64,000 nt of DNA from SLDF01 sp964537925 (GCA_964537925.1 CAZICV010000001.1:1302001-1366000), one strand, 5' to 3'; numbered from the stretch's first letter, positions 1 through 9,779 are shown. A program made the numbers and translations. Notes: a model not told the origin generated them from the sequence alone.

Positions 1-1
1 C

Positions 2-877
2 TACAGCAAGATACTCAACGAAGAGCATGTACCCTTTATCCGCGGTTTTATCCAGGGATTGATGCGGCATGAGGTGAGGATATTCGCCTCGCCCGTATTG
101 TATGAGTTCATGGAGCGGTTTGCCCTGCTGAAGCCCGATGTACGGTTGTTCTCGGATTACGAAGAGTTTTCCAGGCAGAAGATTCACCTCGTGATGACGC
201 TTGGCGGGGACGGTACCGTACTGAGTTCGGTGACCCTGGTGCGGGATGCGGGTGTACCGATCCTGGGAGTCAACCTGGGCAGGCTGGGATTTCTCACCGG
301 CGCGGATACTGCGATGGTAGACCTGCTGATACCTTATCTCGAGAAAGAGCGCTACAAGGTAGAAGAGCGCTCCCTCCTGTACCTGGAATCGAATCTGCCC
401 ATATTCGGCGATATGCGGTTTGCGCTCAATGACTTCACGCTGCTCAAACGCGATACCTCCTCGATGATCGTCATCCACACATACGTAAACGGGGAATTTC
501 TCAACTCATACTGGTCGGACGGGATCATCGTCTGTACACCGACGGGTTCCACCGGTTACAACCTCAGCTGCGGCGGACCGATCGTCTTTCCCAATTCCAA
601 GAGTTTCGTGCTGACCCCTGTAGCCCCGCACAACCTCAATGTGCGGCCGATCGTACTATCCGACGATGCCGTGATCTCCTTCGAGGTCGAAGGGCGTTCG
701 GAGAACTTCCTGTGTACGCTGGATTCGCGGTACGAGACCATTCATGCCTCCTACCAGCTGGCTGTGCGCAAGTGTGACTTTACGATCCGGCTTGTCCAGT
801 TTCCGGACCGGACCTTCATGCACAATATGCGTGAAAAACTGCGGTGGGGTGCAGACTCCAGGAATATCAACAGTTGA
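2..877 (+). CDS. nadK: NAD kinase, 5' end outside the window
   Basis: Phosphorylates NAD to NADP using ATP or polyphosphate; cytosolic. The frame is already open at base 2, and the residues before the first in-window start (YSKILNEEHVPFIRGF) read like the family N-terminus, so the true start lies upstream. Visible signatures are the GGDGT nucleotide-binding motif (about 203..217), NLGRLGFLT just after it, and the substrate loop TPTGSTGYNLSCGGP (about 538..582). 291 residues are visible, close to a full bacterial NAD kinase, so little is missing. The next gene follows after 24 bp on the same strand. Family identity is firm; only the start is unknown. Confidence 0.95.
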   Translation, partial: YSKILNEEHVPFIRGFIQGLMRHEVRIFASPVLYEFMERFALLKPDVRLFSDYEEFSRQKIHLVMTLGGDGTVLSSVTLVRDAGVPILGVNLGRLGFLTGADTAMVDLLIPYLEKERYKVEERSLLYLESNLPIFGDMRFALNDFTLLKRDTSSMIVIHTYVNGEFLNSYWSDGIIVCTPTGSTGYNLSCGGPIVFPNSKSFVLTPVAPHNLNVRPIVLSDDAVISFEVEGRSENFLCTLDSRYETIHASYQLAVRKCDFTIRLVQFPDRTFMHNMREKLRWGADSRNINS

Positions 878-901
878 CCCAAGTCGTACAACACCATCAA
901 G

Positions 902-1660
902 ATGCAGATACAGATCACCCTGGCCGGGAATACTTACCAATGTGACCTGGCGGATGCCTGGGATATTTCCATTCCACTCATACCCAACCGCATAGGGGTC
1001 AATTGTTTCTATGCGCCCGCTCCATCAGCCGAACCGGTGGTAGCGGGGAGTTTTATCGGATCGACCTTGCGGGGAGGATCTGTCAACTTCATGAATCTCC
1101 GGATCAATCCCCACGGCAACGGGACACATACAGAGTGTGTCGGCCATATAGCCACCGAGCCGTATTCCGTACAGGATGCCCTGCAGCGCAGTCATTTTGC
1201 AGCCATGGTAGCCAGTGTATATCCCAGGATGCTGGAGAACGGGGACCGGGTGGTGGACGAGGACTTGCTCGATGACCTGCAGATCGAACCGGGTGTAGAA
1301 GCCCTCGTACTGCGTACCCTGCCCAACACACCGGATAAGCTAACCCGTGTTTACTCAGGGACCAATCCGCCCTACCTGACGGCATCGGCAGTCCGGAAGA
1401 TCCGGTCCTGGGGTATCCGGCACCTGCTGCTGGACCTGCCCAGCCTGGACAGGGAAGAGGACGGCGGCGCCCTCGCGGCCCACAAGGCTTTCTGGGACTA
1501 CCCCGAAGATCCAAAGACGCAACACACTGTAACAGAATTAATTTATGTGCCCGATGAAATCAACGACGGTGTATATTTGTTAAATATACAGCTGTGCCCG
1601 CTGGTATTGGATGCGAGTCCTTCCAAACCGGTACTGTACAGGTTAGCGCGCGTGGAGTGA
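902..1660 (+). CDS. Cyclase-family metal-dependent hydrolase (kynurenine formamidase-like fold)
   Basis: 252 residues. The recognisable element is HGNGTHTECVGH, which corresponds to the metal-binding HxGTHxDxPxH signature of the cyclase/KynB family. Here the usual Asp is Glu and the Pro is missing, so the metal site is a variant and kynurenine formamidase activity should not be assumed. A second conserved patch is GIRHLLLDLPSLDRE. No signal peptide, so presumably cytosolic. It lies 24 bp downstream of nadK, and its stop codon overlaps the GTG start of the next gene, which suggests a three-gene transcript. The substrate is unknown. Confidence 0.8.
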   Translation: MQIQITLAGNTYQCDLADAWDISIPLIPNRIGVNCFYAPAPSAEPVVAGSFIGSTLRGGSVNFMNLRINPHGNGTHTECVGHIATEPYSVQDALQRSHFAAMVASVYPRMLENGDRVVDEDLLDDLQIEPGVEALVLRTLPNTPDKLTRVYSGTNPPYLTASAVRKIRSWGIRHLLLDLPSLDREEDGGALAAHKAFWDYPEDPKTQHTVTELIYVPDEINDGVYLLNIQLCPLVLDASPSKPVLYRLARVE

Positions 1661-2331
1661 GTACCTATCCTTTTACATACAAGCAGGAAGTATACCTCCA
1701 GTTCATGGAACTGGACAGGAACTCCCCGCGCAGTATCGTACAATATTTCGACGCGAACAGGTCCAGTATAGCCCTGCTGGACCCTGAACAATACTTCGAA
1801 GTACTGGCTACCTATGCCGGAGCGCTTTTTGACATGGGCCGTCATACGCAGTATATCGAGGTGTCGGAAGAACTACTCTTCCTGAGCATAGATCAGAATA
1901 TATTTCTCTTCGAAGGAGAGGATATCTACTGCACCACCTTGTTTCGCAAGGCTTCGGCGCATTTCAACAATCGCGAACAGCAAACTGCTGAAGAGATACT
2001 GCGCCAACTGATACGTATCTACCCGGATCAGGCGGAAATCCGCGATTTTTACAGGAAAGTGCTCAGTCGCAATCGCGGACTGTCACAAAAGACAAGGGCG
2101 CTTACAGTAGCTATGGCGCTTTGTGCCGCGTGTATCATCGCCCTGGAGCTACTGGCTGTACGCCCGTTTTTCCCGGCCTGGACCGAATCCATAGAGTGGG
2201 TAAGGAATAGCCTGCTGATCGGGTCTATACTGACCTACGCTGCGGGAGAACTGTATACCACATGGCATGCCGCCTGGCTGGTAGGCAGGGAAGTGCGTGC
2301 TGTAAGGCGACAGAATGACCAGCGAAATTAG
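1657..2331 (+). CDS. Small membrane protein with a soluble helical N-terminal part, unknown function
   Basis: I place the start at GTG 1657, which overlaps the upstream stop as GTGA; a longer frame from 1594 would run through the end of the cyclase gene. The product is 224 residues. Residues 1-145 look helical and TPR-like (ALFDMGRHTQYIEVSEELL, AEEILRQLIRIYPDQAEIRD). Two hydrophobic segments follow, around ALTVAMALCAACIIALELLA and SLLIGSILTYAAGEL, with a short basic tail (REVRAVRRQNDQR). I do not recognise a named family. The translational overlap suggests co-expression with the cyclase, but the relationship is unknown. Confidence 0.7.
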   Translation: MSTYPFTYKQEVYLQFMELDRNSPRSIVQYFDANRSSIALLDPEQYFEVLATYAGALFDMGRHTQYIEVSEELLFLSIDQNIFLFEGEDIYCTTLFRKASAHFNNREQQTAEEILRQLIRIYPDQAEIRDFYRKVLSRNRGLSQKTRALTVAMALCAACIIALELLAVRPFFPAWTESIEWVRNSLLIGSILTYAAGELYTTWHAAWLVGREVRAVRRQNDQRN

Positions 2332-2594
2332 ATGTCTGCTAATCGCCGTCCGCGAAGTCTTCCGGTTGCCCTTGTTGTTGAATATTATCTATGGAAAGTC
2401 TCCGTTCGTCCGTCGTAGCGATGCATTCGTCCCAAACAGGAACAAAGCAGCCGTGTTTTTGCGTTTAATACCACACTAAAAGAGAGATTACGAGGTACCG
2501 TTAATGGAACGTTAATCTCCCGGTACAGTAAAACGCCCTTCGCGAAGAAACTGTTACCAGAAAAGCAAATCAGAAAAACCCAAACAGCGAGTAT

Positions 2595-3755
2595 ATGAAG
2601 CAAGTAATTTCTTTGATCATTGCGGGAGCCTTTGGGGGCGCTGTTGTCCTCGGGGGCATGTATCTGACCGGCCACGCGGCCTCTGAGCCGAAGGCCGAAG
2701 AAAGGCCTTATGTGCGTATGACCGGCGCCACGTCGGATGCGGCGGTTACAGTGCCGTTTGACTTTACGGTCGCCGCTGAAAGAGCAATGGATGCTGTGGT
2801 GCACATCCGCGCCACACAGTCCAAACAACAAGCACAGCAAAACAGGCAAAGGAACAGGAGTCCGTTCTCTTTCTTTTTTGACGATGATTCCGGCAATCCG
2901 TTCCTGGATTTCTATGCGCAGCCTCGCGAAGGCACAGGGTCGGGAGTCATCATCAACAAGGATGGTTATATCGTGACCAACAACCACGTGATAGAGTTTG
3001 CCGATGAGATCGAAGTAACCCTGCACGACAACCGCAAATTCAGGGCAGAGATCGTCGGCCGCGATCCGCAGACGGATGTGGCGGTACTCAGGATAGACAA
3101 CACTAATCTCAAGCCGATCACGATGGGCAACTCTGACAACCTGCGGGTCGGCGAGTGGGTAGTCGCTGTCGGCAACCCGTTCAACCTCACGTCCACGGTC
3201 ACAGCCGGTATCGTATCGGCCAAAGGCAGAAAACTGGATCTCAACCGTACCGCTGGCGCCATCGAGGCATTTATCCAGACGGACGCTGCGGTCAATCCCG
3301 GCAATAGCGGCGGAGCGCTGGTCGATGTTCAGGGCAACCTGGTGGGGATCAATACGGCCATAGCCTCTCCCACCGGCAATTTTGCCGGCTATTCATTTGC
3401 CATCCCTTCCAATATCGTCAGGAAGATCGTAGACGACATCATACAGTACGGGTCCTTCCAGAGAGCATATCTCGGCATCGGTATCACCAACAACGATGCG
3501 GATCAGGCTGTAGAGCTGGGTATCAAGACAACGACGGGCGTAGTGATACTGGAAGTGTACGACGGGGGGTCTGCGCAGTACGCAGGGCTGCTGCCAAACG
3601 ATGTGATCCTCAAGGTCAACAGCAAAGACGTACGCAATGTCCCGGAACTTCAGGAGATCGTCGGTCGTTCAAAGGTAGGAGACCTGCTGATGGTCACCAT
3701 CAACAGGAGAGGAAAGCTGAAAGACGTAGAAGTAAAACTGAGGTCTGCTTCCTAG
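2595..3755 (+). CDS. degP: Periplasmic serine protease, DegP/HtrA family
   Basis: 386 residues with an N-terminal hydrophobic segment (residues 4-22) that is a signal peptide or membrane anchor, then a Gln/Asn-rich linker (77-90). The trypsin-like domain has a complete catalytic triad: His131 in TNNHVIEF, Asp161 in QTDVAVLRID and Ser238 in NPGNSGGALVD. A single PDZ domain follows (about 290-380, containing GIGITNNDADQAVELGI). Role: degradation or refolding of damaged envelope proteins. One PDZ domain rather than the two of E. coli DegP makes it closer to DegS or single-PDZ HtrAs in architecture. A strong hairpin terminator follows directly, so it appears monocistronic. Confidence 0.93.
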   Translation: MKQVISLIIAGAFGGAVVLGGMYLTGHAASEPKAEERPYVRMTGATSDAAVTVPFDFTVAAERAMDAVVHIRATQSKQQAQQNRQRNRSPFSFFFDDDSGNPFLDFYAQPREGTGSGVIINKDGYIVTNNHVIEFADEIEVTLHDNRKFRAEIVGRDPQTDVAVLRIDNTNLKPITMGNSDNLRVGEWVVAVGNPFNLTSTVTAGIVSAKGRKLDLNRTAGAIEAFIQTDAAVNPGNSGGALVDVQGNLVGINTAIASPTGNFAGYSFAIPSNIVRKIVDDIIQYGSFQRAYLGIGITNNDADQAVELGIKTTTGVVILEVYDGGSAQYAGLLPNDVILKVNSKDVRNVPELQEIVGRSKVGDLLMVTINRRGKLKDVEVKLRSAS

Positions 3756-3817
3756 CGGACCAGGCTTCAGGAAAGATAAGTAAGTTTAGGGTTGAAGTTG
3801 GTTTTTCGTTTTGTTTG

Positions 3818-3850
3818 GCGTCCGCTCCTGCCAGGGGGCGGGCGCTTTTT
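3818..3850 (+). terminator. Rho-independent terminator after degP
   Basis: An 11-bp stem with two G-U pairs (3818..3828 with 3835..3845, GCGTCCGCTCC against GGGGCGGGCGC) and a six-base loop is followed by TTTTT. It lies 62 bp after the degP stop and ahead of the purF promoter. Confidence 0.8.
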
Positions 3851-3888
3851 GATTCATTCCGACCGAACCGAATGTGGACAGGATAGTG

Positions 3889-3896
3889 TACTTTTG
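3889..3896 (+). promoter_or_regulatory. -7 promoter box of purF
   Basis: TACTTTTG matches the Bacteroidota TAnnTTTG element exactly, 26 bp before the purF ATG. A clear -33 TTG is not evident. Confidence 0.55.
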
Positions 3897-3922
3897 CAAT
3901 CTCAAATCACAGGACCTCGCTG

Positions 3923-5812
3923 ATGAGTGACCCAATCAAGCATGAGTGCGGGATCGCACTTGTAAGGCTTCTGAAACCCCTCGATTTTTATGCCGACAAG
4001 TACGGCACCCCGCTTTACGGCCTGAACAAACTGCAACTGCTCCTGCAGAAACAGCGCAATCGCGGTCAAGACGGGGCAGGCCTGGCGACGATCAAACTGG
4101 ACCCGGAACCCGGAACCCGTTTTATCAGCCGCCGCCGCAGCAACAGCAGCCAATACCTTAAAGATCTGTTCGAGGGGATCTACAACCACTTCAATGCACT
4201 CACGCCGGATCAGATGGCGGATGCGGCGTGGATGAAGGCGAATCAGCCATATACCGGGGAGGTTCTGCTGGGCCACCTGCGCTACGGGACACATGGCCTC
4301 AACACGATCGAGACCTGTCACCCCTTCCTGCGCCAGAACAACTGGATCACGCGTAACCTGGTTCTGGCGGGCAACTTCAATCTCACCAATGTAGATGAGC
4401 TCTTCAATGAGCTGATGGAACTCGGGCAGTTTCCCAAGGAACGGTCGGATACTGTCACGGTCATGGAGAAGATCGGACATTTCCTGGATGCAGAGGTCCA
4501 GTACCTGTTTGATCACTTCAAGTTGCAGGGACTGAGCAACCGCGAGATCACAGAAGCTATCATCGACAAGATCGATCTGCAGCGCATACTCACCAGGGCC
4601 TGCAAGAAATTTGACGGAGGTTTTGTGATGGCCGGTATCATCGGTCATGGTGACGCTTTCGTGATCCGTGATCCGCACGGGATCCGCCCGGCATTTTACT
4701 ACCAGGACGACGAGGTAGTGGCTGTAGCGTCGGAGCGACCAGCGTTGATGACGTCGTTCAGCCAGCGATTCAGGGCGATCAAGGAGCTGGAGCGCGGTCA
4801 TGCGCTCATCATCCGCAAGAACGGCGAAGTGCTGGAGCTGCCTTTTATGGAGCAGGGACCCAAGAAGGGCTGTTCCTTCGAGCGGATCTATTTTTCAAGG
4901 GGTAGTGACCGTGATATATACAATGAGCGCAAGCGGCTCGGAGAGCTGCTGGCAGAGCCGGTACTCGACATGGTTGATTACGACTTCGAGAATACGGTCT
5001 TCTCTTATGTGCCCAATACAGCCGAATCCGCTTTCTTCGGGTTCATGGACGGGATCGAGAAGAAACTCAATGAGCGCAAGATCAGCGAAATAACGGCACT
5101 CGGTGCTGATCCTTCCGCGGCTGATGTGGAAAAGATCCTGTCCAGGAGGGCCCGCTTTGAAAAGCTTGTGGTCAAAGATGAAAAACTCCGCACATTCATA
5201 GCCGATGATGCCTCCAGGGGAGAGATGGTCGCACATGTATACGATGTCACCTACGGTATCGTGCGCAATGAAATCGATACCCTTGTCCTCCTGGATGATT
5301 CAATCGTCCGGGGCACTACGCTGAGAGACAGTATCATCACCATCGTATCCCGGCTTTTCCCGCGCCGGATCATCATCGTCTCTTCATCGCCGCAGATCCG
5401 CTACCCGGACTGTTATGGTATCGATATGAGCCGGATGAAGGACTTTGTCGCTTTCCAGGCGCTGGTATCCCTGCTGGAAGAAGACGGGCGGACCTATCTT
5501 CTCGACGAAGCTTATGAGCGGTGCAAGTATCAGACTTCTGTACCCAAGGAAGAGATCCGCAACGAAGTGAAAGCGCTTTATGACCTGTATCCCTATGAAG
5601 TACTCTCTGCCCGGATCGCCCGGATCGTGACGCCACGTGATATCGTGCCCGAGATAGATGTCATCTTCCAGACTGTAGAATCTCTGAGGGAAGCTTGCCC
5701 GGAACGTGGAGACTGGTACTTCTCCGGCGAATACCCCACACCAGGCGGGAATAAAGTGGTCAACCAGGCGTTCATCAACTACATGGAGAAAAAGAATGTA
5801 AGGGCATATTAA
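3923..5812 (+). CDS. purF: Amidophosphoribosyltransferase-like protein, long Bacteroidota form
   Basis: 629 residues, well above the 470-510 of E. coli or Bacillus PurF. The N-terminal glutaminase half shows KHECGIALVRLL (Cys9), NRGQDGAGLAT, HLRYGTHG, LAGNFNLTN and RDPHGIRPAFY. The phosphoribosyltransferase half has the PRPP loop LVLLDDSIVRGTTLRD (about 451-468). Known reaction: PRPP plus glutamine to phosphoribosylamine, the first step of purine synthesis. In this Ntn-hydrolase family the catalytic Cys must be N-terminal, so if Cys9 is the nucleophile an eight-residue propeptide must be removed. The extra length is spread through the middle and C-terminal region. Preceded by its own terminator-promoter pair, so independently transcribed. 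Confidence 0.88.
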   Translation: MSDPIKHECGIALVRLLKPLDFYADKYGTPLYGLNKLQLLLQKQRNRGQDGAGLATIKLDPEPGTRFISRRRSNSSQYLKDLFEGIYNHFNALTPDQMADAAWMKANQPYTGEVLLGHLRYGTHGLNTIETCHPFLRQNNWITRNLVLAGNFNLTNVDELFNELMELGQFPKERSDTVTVMEKIGHFLDAEVQYLFDHFKLQGLSNREITEAIIDKIDLQRILTRACKKFDGGFVMAGIIGHGDAFVIRDPHGIRPAFYYQDDEVVAVASERPALMTSFSQRFRAIKELERGHALIIRKNGEVLELPFMEQGPKKGCSFERIYFSRGSDRDIYNERKRLGELLAEPVLDMVDYDFENTVFSYVPNTAESAFFGFMDGIEKKLNERKISEITALGADPSAADVEKILSRRARFEKLVVKDEKLRTFIADDASRGEMVAHVYDVTYGIVRNEIDTLVLLDDSIVRGTTLRDSIITIVSRLFPRRIIIVSSSPQIRYPDCYGIDMSRMKDFVAFQALVSLLEEDGRTYLLDEAYERCKYQTSVPKEEIRNEVKALYDLYPYEVLSARIARIVTPRDIVPEIDVIFQTVESLREACPERGDWYFSGEYPTPGGNKVVNQAFINYMEKKNVRAY

Positions 5813-5994
5813 GGCCTGTCCCGCCGCCCTTGGTTTTGTGCAGGCAAATAGTTCGATCCGCCGTGCCTGTCAACCTGAGCGGCCCTTCGTTTGTCTTAAG
5901 TCAGGAAATATCTCCGGAACGCCACCGGATTTGAGGATTTGACGGACGATGACCAATAGTCCGGGCAAATCTCTGCAAGTCCGCCAGTCCTGTG

Positions 5995-6002
5995 TAAATT
6001 TG
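5995..6002 (+). promoter_or_regulatory. -7 promoter box of the M1 aminopeptidase gene
   Basis: TAAATTTG matches TAnnTTTG exactly and sits 21 bp before ATG 6024. It lies inside the longer open frame that begins at 5949, so it also argues that 6024, not 5949, is the start. Confidence 0.6.
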
Positions 6003-6023
6003 ACGAGTAAACCCAAATCCAAT

Positions 6024-8702
6024 ATGAAAAGAATCAGTGTACTCTTCATCGTCCTGGCTTTTGCCGCATGCCGGTCTGCATCGCCTGCCGGCGGGTCTGA
6101 AGCAGCTCTCCCGCCCGCCGCATCTGCCGAGACGGAAGAGGCGCCGGATGATATAGCGGTCGAAGAAGAGGAAATGCCCAAAGAAGATACGGCGCCCCCT
6201 GCGGCAGCGATCCCGGAGACGTTGCCCAGGTACAACGCCACTGCCGAGCGCAAATGGGACCTTCTGCATACCCTGATTGATGTGCGGTTTGACTGGCAGC
6301 AACAGCGGGTACCTGCAACGGCTCAGCTTGTACTGAAGCCCTATTTCTTTGCCGACAGTGTGTTGGTATTGGACGCAAAGAATTTTGATATACACAGCAT
6401 AACCGAGACGAAGTCATCCCGCGCACTGGCTTACCGCTATGACAGCCTGCAGCTGAGTATTTCACTCGGCCGGCTTTATCAGCGTGCCGATACGCTCAGG
6501 CTCACCATTGCATATACGGCCAAACCGGCCGAACGCAGCAGTATGGGCGGTAGCGCTGCGATCACATCGGATCAGGGCCTGTTCTTCATTAATCACGATA
6601 AAAGCATACGCGAAAAACCGCAACAGATCTGGACACAGGGGGAGACAGAGAACAATTCGAGGTGGTTTCCGACCATCGACAAGCCCAATGAACGGGCGAC
6701 ACAGGAAGTACGGGTCACGGTCGAAGACAGGTTTGCTACCTTGTCCAACGGATTGCTGCGCTCCAGCAAGAAAAACAAAGACGGGACCCGCACGGATACA
6801 TGGGTGATGGACCAGCCGCATGCCCCCTATCTGTGTATGCTGGCCATCGGCGAGTTTGCCGTTGAGCGCGATTCCTGGAAGGGTATCCCGCTCGAGTACT
6901 ATGTAGAGCCCTCATACAAACAGTATGCCCGCGATATATTTGCACATACGCCCGAAATGCTGGATTTCTTCTCTGCGCTATTCGGTGTGCCTTATCCCTG
7001 GAAAAAATATAGCCAGGTGGTCGTCAGGGACTATGTATCCGGCGCAATGGAAAACACGACGGCGGTCATTTTCGGCGATTTCGTGCAGCGCACGAAGCGG
7101 CAGTTGATGGACGATCACAACGACAAGATCGTAGCGCATGAAATGTCCCACCACTGGTTTGGCAACTACGTGACCTGTGAGAGCTGGTCCAACCTGACGA
7201 TGAACGAGGGTTTTGCTAACTACTCCGAATACCTGTGGCTGGAGCACAAATACGGCCGGCGCGAAGCCGACCTTCACATGCAGCAGGAGCGCGAAGCCTA
7301 CCTGCAGATGGTCGAGTCCCAGGGCACAAAGGACCTGATCCGCTTTGACTACGAAGACAAGGAGGAGATGTTCGACGCGCATAGCTACAACAAGGGCGGT
7401 ATGGTACTCCATATGCTGCGCAAGATGACAGGTGATGAGGCGTTTTTTGCCAGCTTGAAGAAATACCTGAGCGACAATGCATATCAACCGGTAGAAGCTC
7501 ACCAGCTGCGCCTGGCTTTCGAAGCGGTGACAGGACAGGACCTGAACTGGTTTTTCAACCAATGGTTCTTTGACAGGGGACACCCGATCCTGGACCTGGG
7601 TTACACGTATGATGCAGGTACATCAAAGCTACTCCTGCATGTCTCACAACAGCAACAACCTCCGGAGCACAGAGCGATCTTCACGGTTCCGGTCACGGTC
7701 GATATTTATACGACGCCGGAACGCCGGGAGCGCCATGAGTTTTTTGTCGATCAACGCAACCAGGTCTTTGAGATCCCGATGTCGTCAGCCCCGGTGGATG
7801 TTGTTTTTGATCCGGAGCGGATCCTGCTGGCGGTGATGAATGAGGCGGACAATCAGCCTGACGAACGCGCGTTGAGGGTGCGCTTTTTCGATCAGTCGTA
7901 TCACCTCGTGCGCATCGGCGCCCTGTCTTCTGCTATGGAAACCGCTCCCGCTCTTGCTGCAGAAATGAGTAAAGCTGCACTGGCAGACTCTTTCTGGGTG
8001 ATCCGGGCGGTAGGTTTGAGTACACTCGAACCCGAAGCAGGCGATCAGGCCATGATGAACAGGCTCCTCAACCTGGCAGAAAAAGACCCGCACTCCTATG
8101 TCCGCACACAAGCTATAGAGCAGCTCGAAGTGTATGCCGATCGTCCGGAGACGTCGTCGGCGCTTGAACGCATCATCGCCCGCGGCGAGCAGGAAGCCGG
8201 CTATGTAATCGGGGGAGCGTTGAGCCTGCTTATGGCTCATTATCCTGATCGGGCGGCTCCTCATGCGGCGCGACTGGCGGAGACGGAGACCGATCCCTAT
8301 GTGCTCATGGTGGTGGCCGAGCAGATGGCCCGGAAGGATCCGGCGGAAGCAATTGTTTTCTTCAAGGAGAAACTGAAATATGTCCAGGGCTATGAGGCGA
8401 TATCTTTTATGACGGCGGCCTACCAGGTCATACAGGGCCTGCCGCTTGCCGAACAGGTGGCCGTCATGAATGATTTCACGGTATACGCGATCGAGTATGA
8501 CTCACGGCTTATGCAACGCTATGCCATCGTCCAGGCCCTGTCAGGACTGACGGGGGAACTACAGTCAAGAATGGAGACCGCCCCGGCTTCGGAAGTTGAC
8601 GGGCTACAGGAAGCGATCACCGGACTGGCAGCCCAGATGGCCCGGCTCAAGAAAGCGGAGACCAACCCCCAGTTGAAAGCGATGTTTGAATATATGGAAT
8701 AA
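6024..8702 (+). CDS. M1-family zinc aminopeptidase lipoprotein
   Basis: Start chosen at ATG 6024, which opens a lipoprotein signal peptide (MKRISVLFIVLAFAAC, lipobox FAAC) and lies just behind a promoter box. 892 residues. After an acidic, Ala/Pro-rich linker comes the aminopeptidase N-like domain: GAMEN at 340-344, HEMSH at 372-376 (zinc ligands His372 and His376) and NEGFAN, with Glu395 as third ligand at the canonical distance. Residues 640-880 are helical and HEAT-like, as in other bacterial M1 enzymes with a C-terminal repeat domain. Role inferred: release of N-terminal residues from peptides at the periplasmic or outer face. manC begins 10 bp downstream. Confidence 0.93.
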   Translation: MKRISVLFIVLAFAACRSASPAGGSEAALPPAASAETEEAPDDIAVEEEEMPKEDTAPPAAAIPETLPRYNATAERKWDLLHTLIDVRFDWQQQRVPATAQLVLKPYFFADSVLVLDAKNFDIHSITETKSSRALAYRYDSLQLSISLGRLYQRADTLRLTIAYTAKPAERSSMGGSAAITSDQGLFFINHDKSIREKPQQIWTQGETENNSRWFPTIDKPNERATQEVRVTVEDRFATLSNGLLRSSKKNKDGTRTDTWVMDQPHAPYLCMLAIGEFAVERDSWKGIPLEYYVEPSYKQYARDIFAHTPEMLDFFSALFGVPYPWKKYSQVVVRDYVSGAMENTTAVIFGDFVQRTKRQLMDDHNDKIVAHEMSHHWFGNYVTCESWSNLTMNEGFANYSEYLWLEHKYGRREADLHMQQEREAYLQMVESQGTKDLIRFDYEDKEEMFDAHSYNKGGMVLHMLRKMTGDEAFFASLKKYLSDNAYQPVEAHQLRLAFEAVTGQDLNWFFNQWFFDRGHPILDLGYTYDAGTSKLLLHVSQQQQPPEHRAIFTVPVTVDIYTTPERRERHEFFVDQRNQVFEIPMSSAPVDVVFDPERILLAVMNEADNQPDERALRVRFFDQSYHLVRIGALSSAMETAPALAAEMSKAALADSFWVIRAVGLSTLEPEAGDQAMMNRLLNLAEKDPHSYVRTQAIEQLEVYADRPETSSALERIIARGEQEAGYVIGGALSLLMAHYPDRAAPHAARLAETETDPYVLMVVAEQMARKDPAEAIVFFKEKLKYVQGYEAISFMTAAYQVIQGLPLAEQVAVMNDFTVYAIEYDSRLMQRYAIVQALSGLTGELQSRMETAPASEVDGLQEAITGLAAQMARLKKAETNPQLKAMFEYME

Positions 8703-8712
8703 TCTACCGGAC

Positions 8713-9777
8713 ATGAACGCTTCTGTGCAGATCTGTATCATGGCGGGAGGCGCCGGGACAAGGTTCTGGCCCCTGAGTACCGAACGGCGCCCCAAACAGT
8801 TCATCGACGTGCTGGGCACGGGGAGTACCCTGTTGCAACTCACGTTTGAACGTGCGTGCCTGCTGACGGCGCCCGAGCATATCTGGGTGCTGACACATGA
8901 GTCCTACCGTGATCTGGTCCTCGAACAGCTGCCCCGGATGGACCCGGCAAAAGTATTGCTGGAACCGGAACGCCGCAATACGGCCCCGGCGATCGCGTAT
9001 GCTGCTTTCCGCATACAGGCGGAAGCCCCGGATGCTGTCATGGCCGTATTGTCTTCTGACCACCTTATTCTCCGGGAGGCAGCCTTTGTACAAGCTATGG
9101 AATCGGCGATCCGTTTTGCTTCCGGGCAGGATGCGCTGGTGACGCTGGGTATCCGTCCGCATCAACCACATACCGGTTATGGGTATATAGAGTATGATAC
9201 GGGCTCGGTCCGGGACGATACGCACAGGGTCTTCCGGTTTGTCGAGAAACCGGATATCGATACAGCTCGCGGGTTCCTGGCCACGGGTCGTTTTCTCTGG
9301 AATGCCGGCATTTTTGTCTGGCGGGTCCGGACGATCCTGCAGGAACTGCAAATTCATAGTCCGGATCTCTACGCGGCCTGGTCCGCTATAGTCCCTGTGC
9401 TCGGCCAACCCGGTGAGCCTGCAGCGGCAGGAAATGTGTTTCACCACTGTACTGCGGCCTCCATCGATTATGCCGTCATGGAAAAATCTTCCTGTGTCTA
9501 TACCGTACCAGCGGATATCGGCTGGACGGATCTTGGAACCTGGAGTTCCCTGTACGAGCAGTGCCCGGAAAGGGATGAGTCAGGCAATGCCGTACGCAGT
9601 ACCGGCCGGGTTGTGCTGCACGATGTACAGGATAGTGTTGTGCGGCTTCTGTGCGGTAAACAGGCGATCATCCGGGGCCTCAGCGGGTATGTGGTGGCCG
9701 ATGAAGAGGAAGGCCTGCTGATATATCCTCTCCGGGATGAGCAGCAGATCAAAGAGGACCTGCGCCGACTGGACTGA
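8713..9777 (+). CDS. manC: Mannose-1-phosphate guanylyltransferase
   Basis: 354 residues from ATG 8713; an in-frame upstream start at 8686 would overlap the preceding gene and is less likely. The nucleotidyltransferase signature GGAGTRFWPLSTERRPKQF is at residues 12-30, followed by PHTGYGYIEYD, RFVEKPD and the typical FLWNAGIFVWR. Known reaction: mannose-1-phosphate plus GTP to GDP-mannose, a donor for fucose- and mannose-containing glycans. The length fits the single-domain enzyme without the C-terminal isomerase of bifunctional forms. It lies 10 bp after the M1 gene and ends 2 bp before the convergent repressor gene, with no visible terminator in between. Confidence 0.92.
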   Translation: MNASVQICIMAGGAGTRFWPLSTERRPKQFIDVLGTGSTLLQLTFERACLLTAPEHIWVLTHESYRDLVLEQLPRMDPAKVLLEPERRNTAPAIAYAAFRIQAEAPDAVMAVLSSDHLILREAAFVQAMESAIRFASGQDALVTLGIRPHQPHTGYGYIEYDTGSVRDDTHRVFRFVEKPDIDTARGFLATGRFLWNAGIFVWRVRTILQELQIHSPDLYAAWSAIVPVLGQPGEPAAAGNVFHHCTAASIDYAVMEKSSCVYTVPADIGWTDLGTWSSLYEQCPERDESGNAVRSTGRVVLHDVQDSVVRLLCGKQAIIRGLSGYVVADEEEGLLIYPLRDEQQIKEDLRRLD

Positions 9778-9779
9778 TT

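Noticed and set aside
3902..4801. 299-codon minus-strand frame
   Set aside because: Lies entirely opposite purF, has no family features, and mirrors its codon pattern.
8686..8712. Upstream start for manC
   Set aside because: It would overlap the end of the M1 gene; ATG 8713 gives the normal N-terminus close to the nucleotidyltransferase motif.
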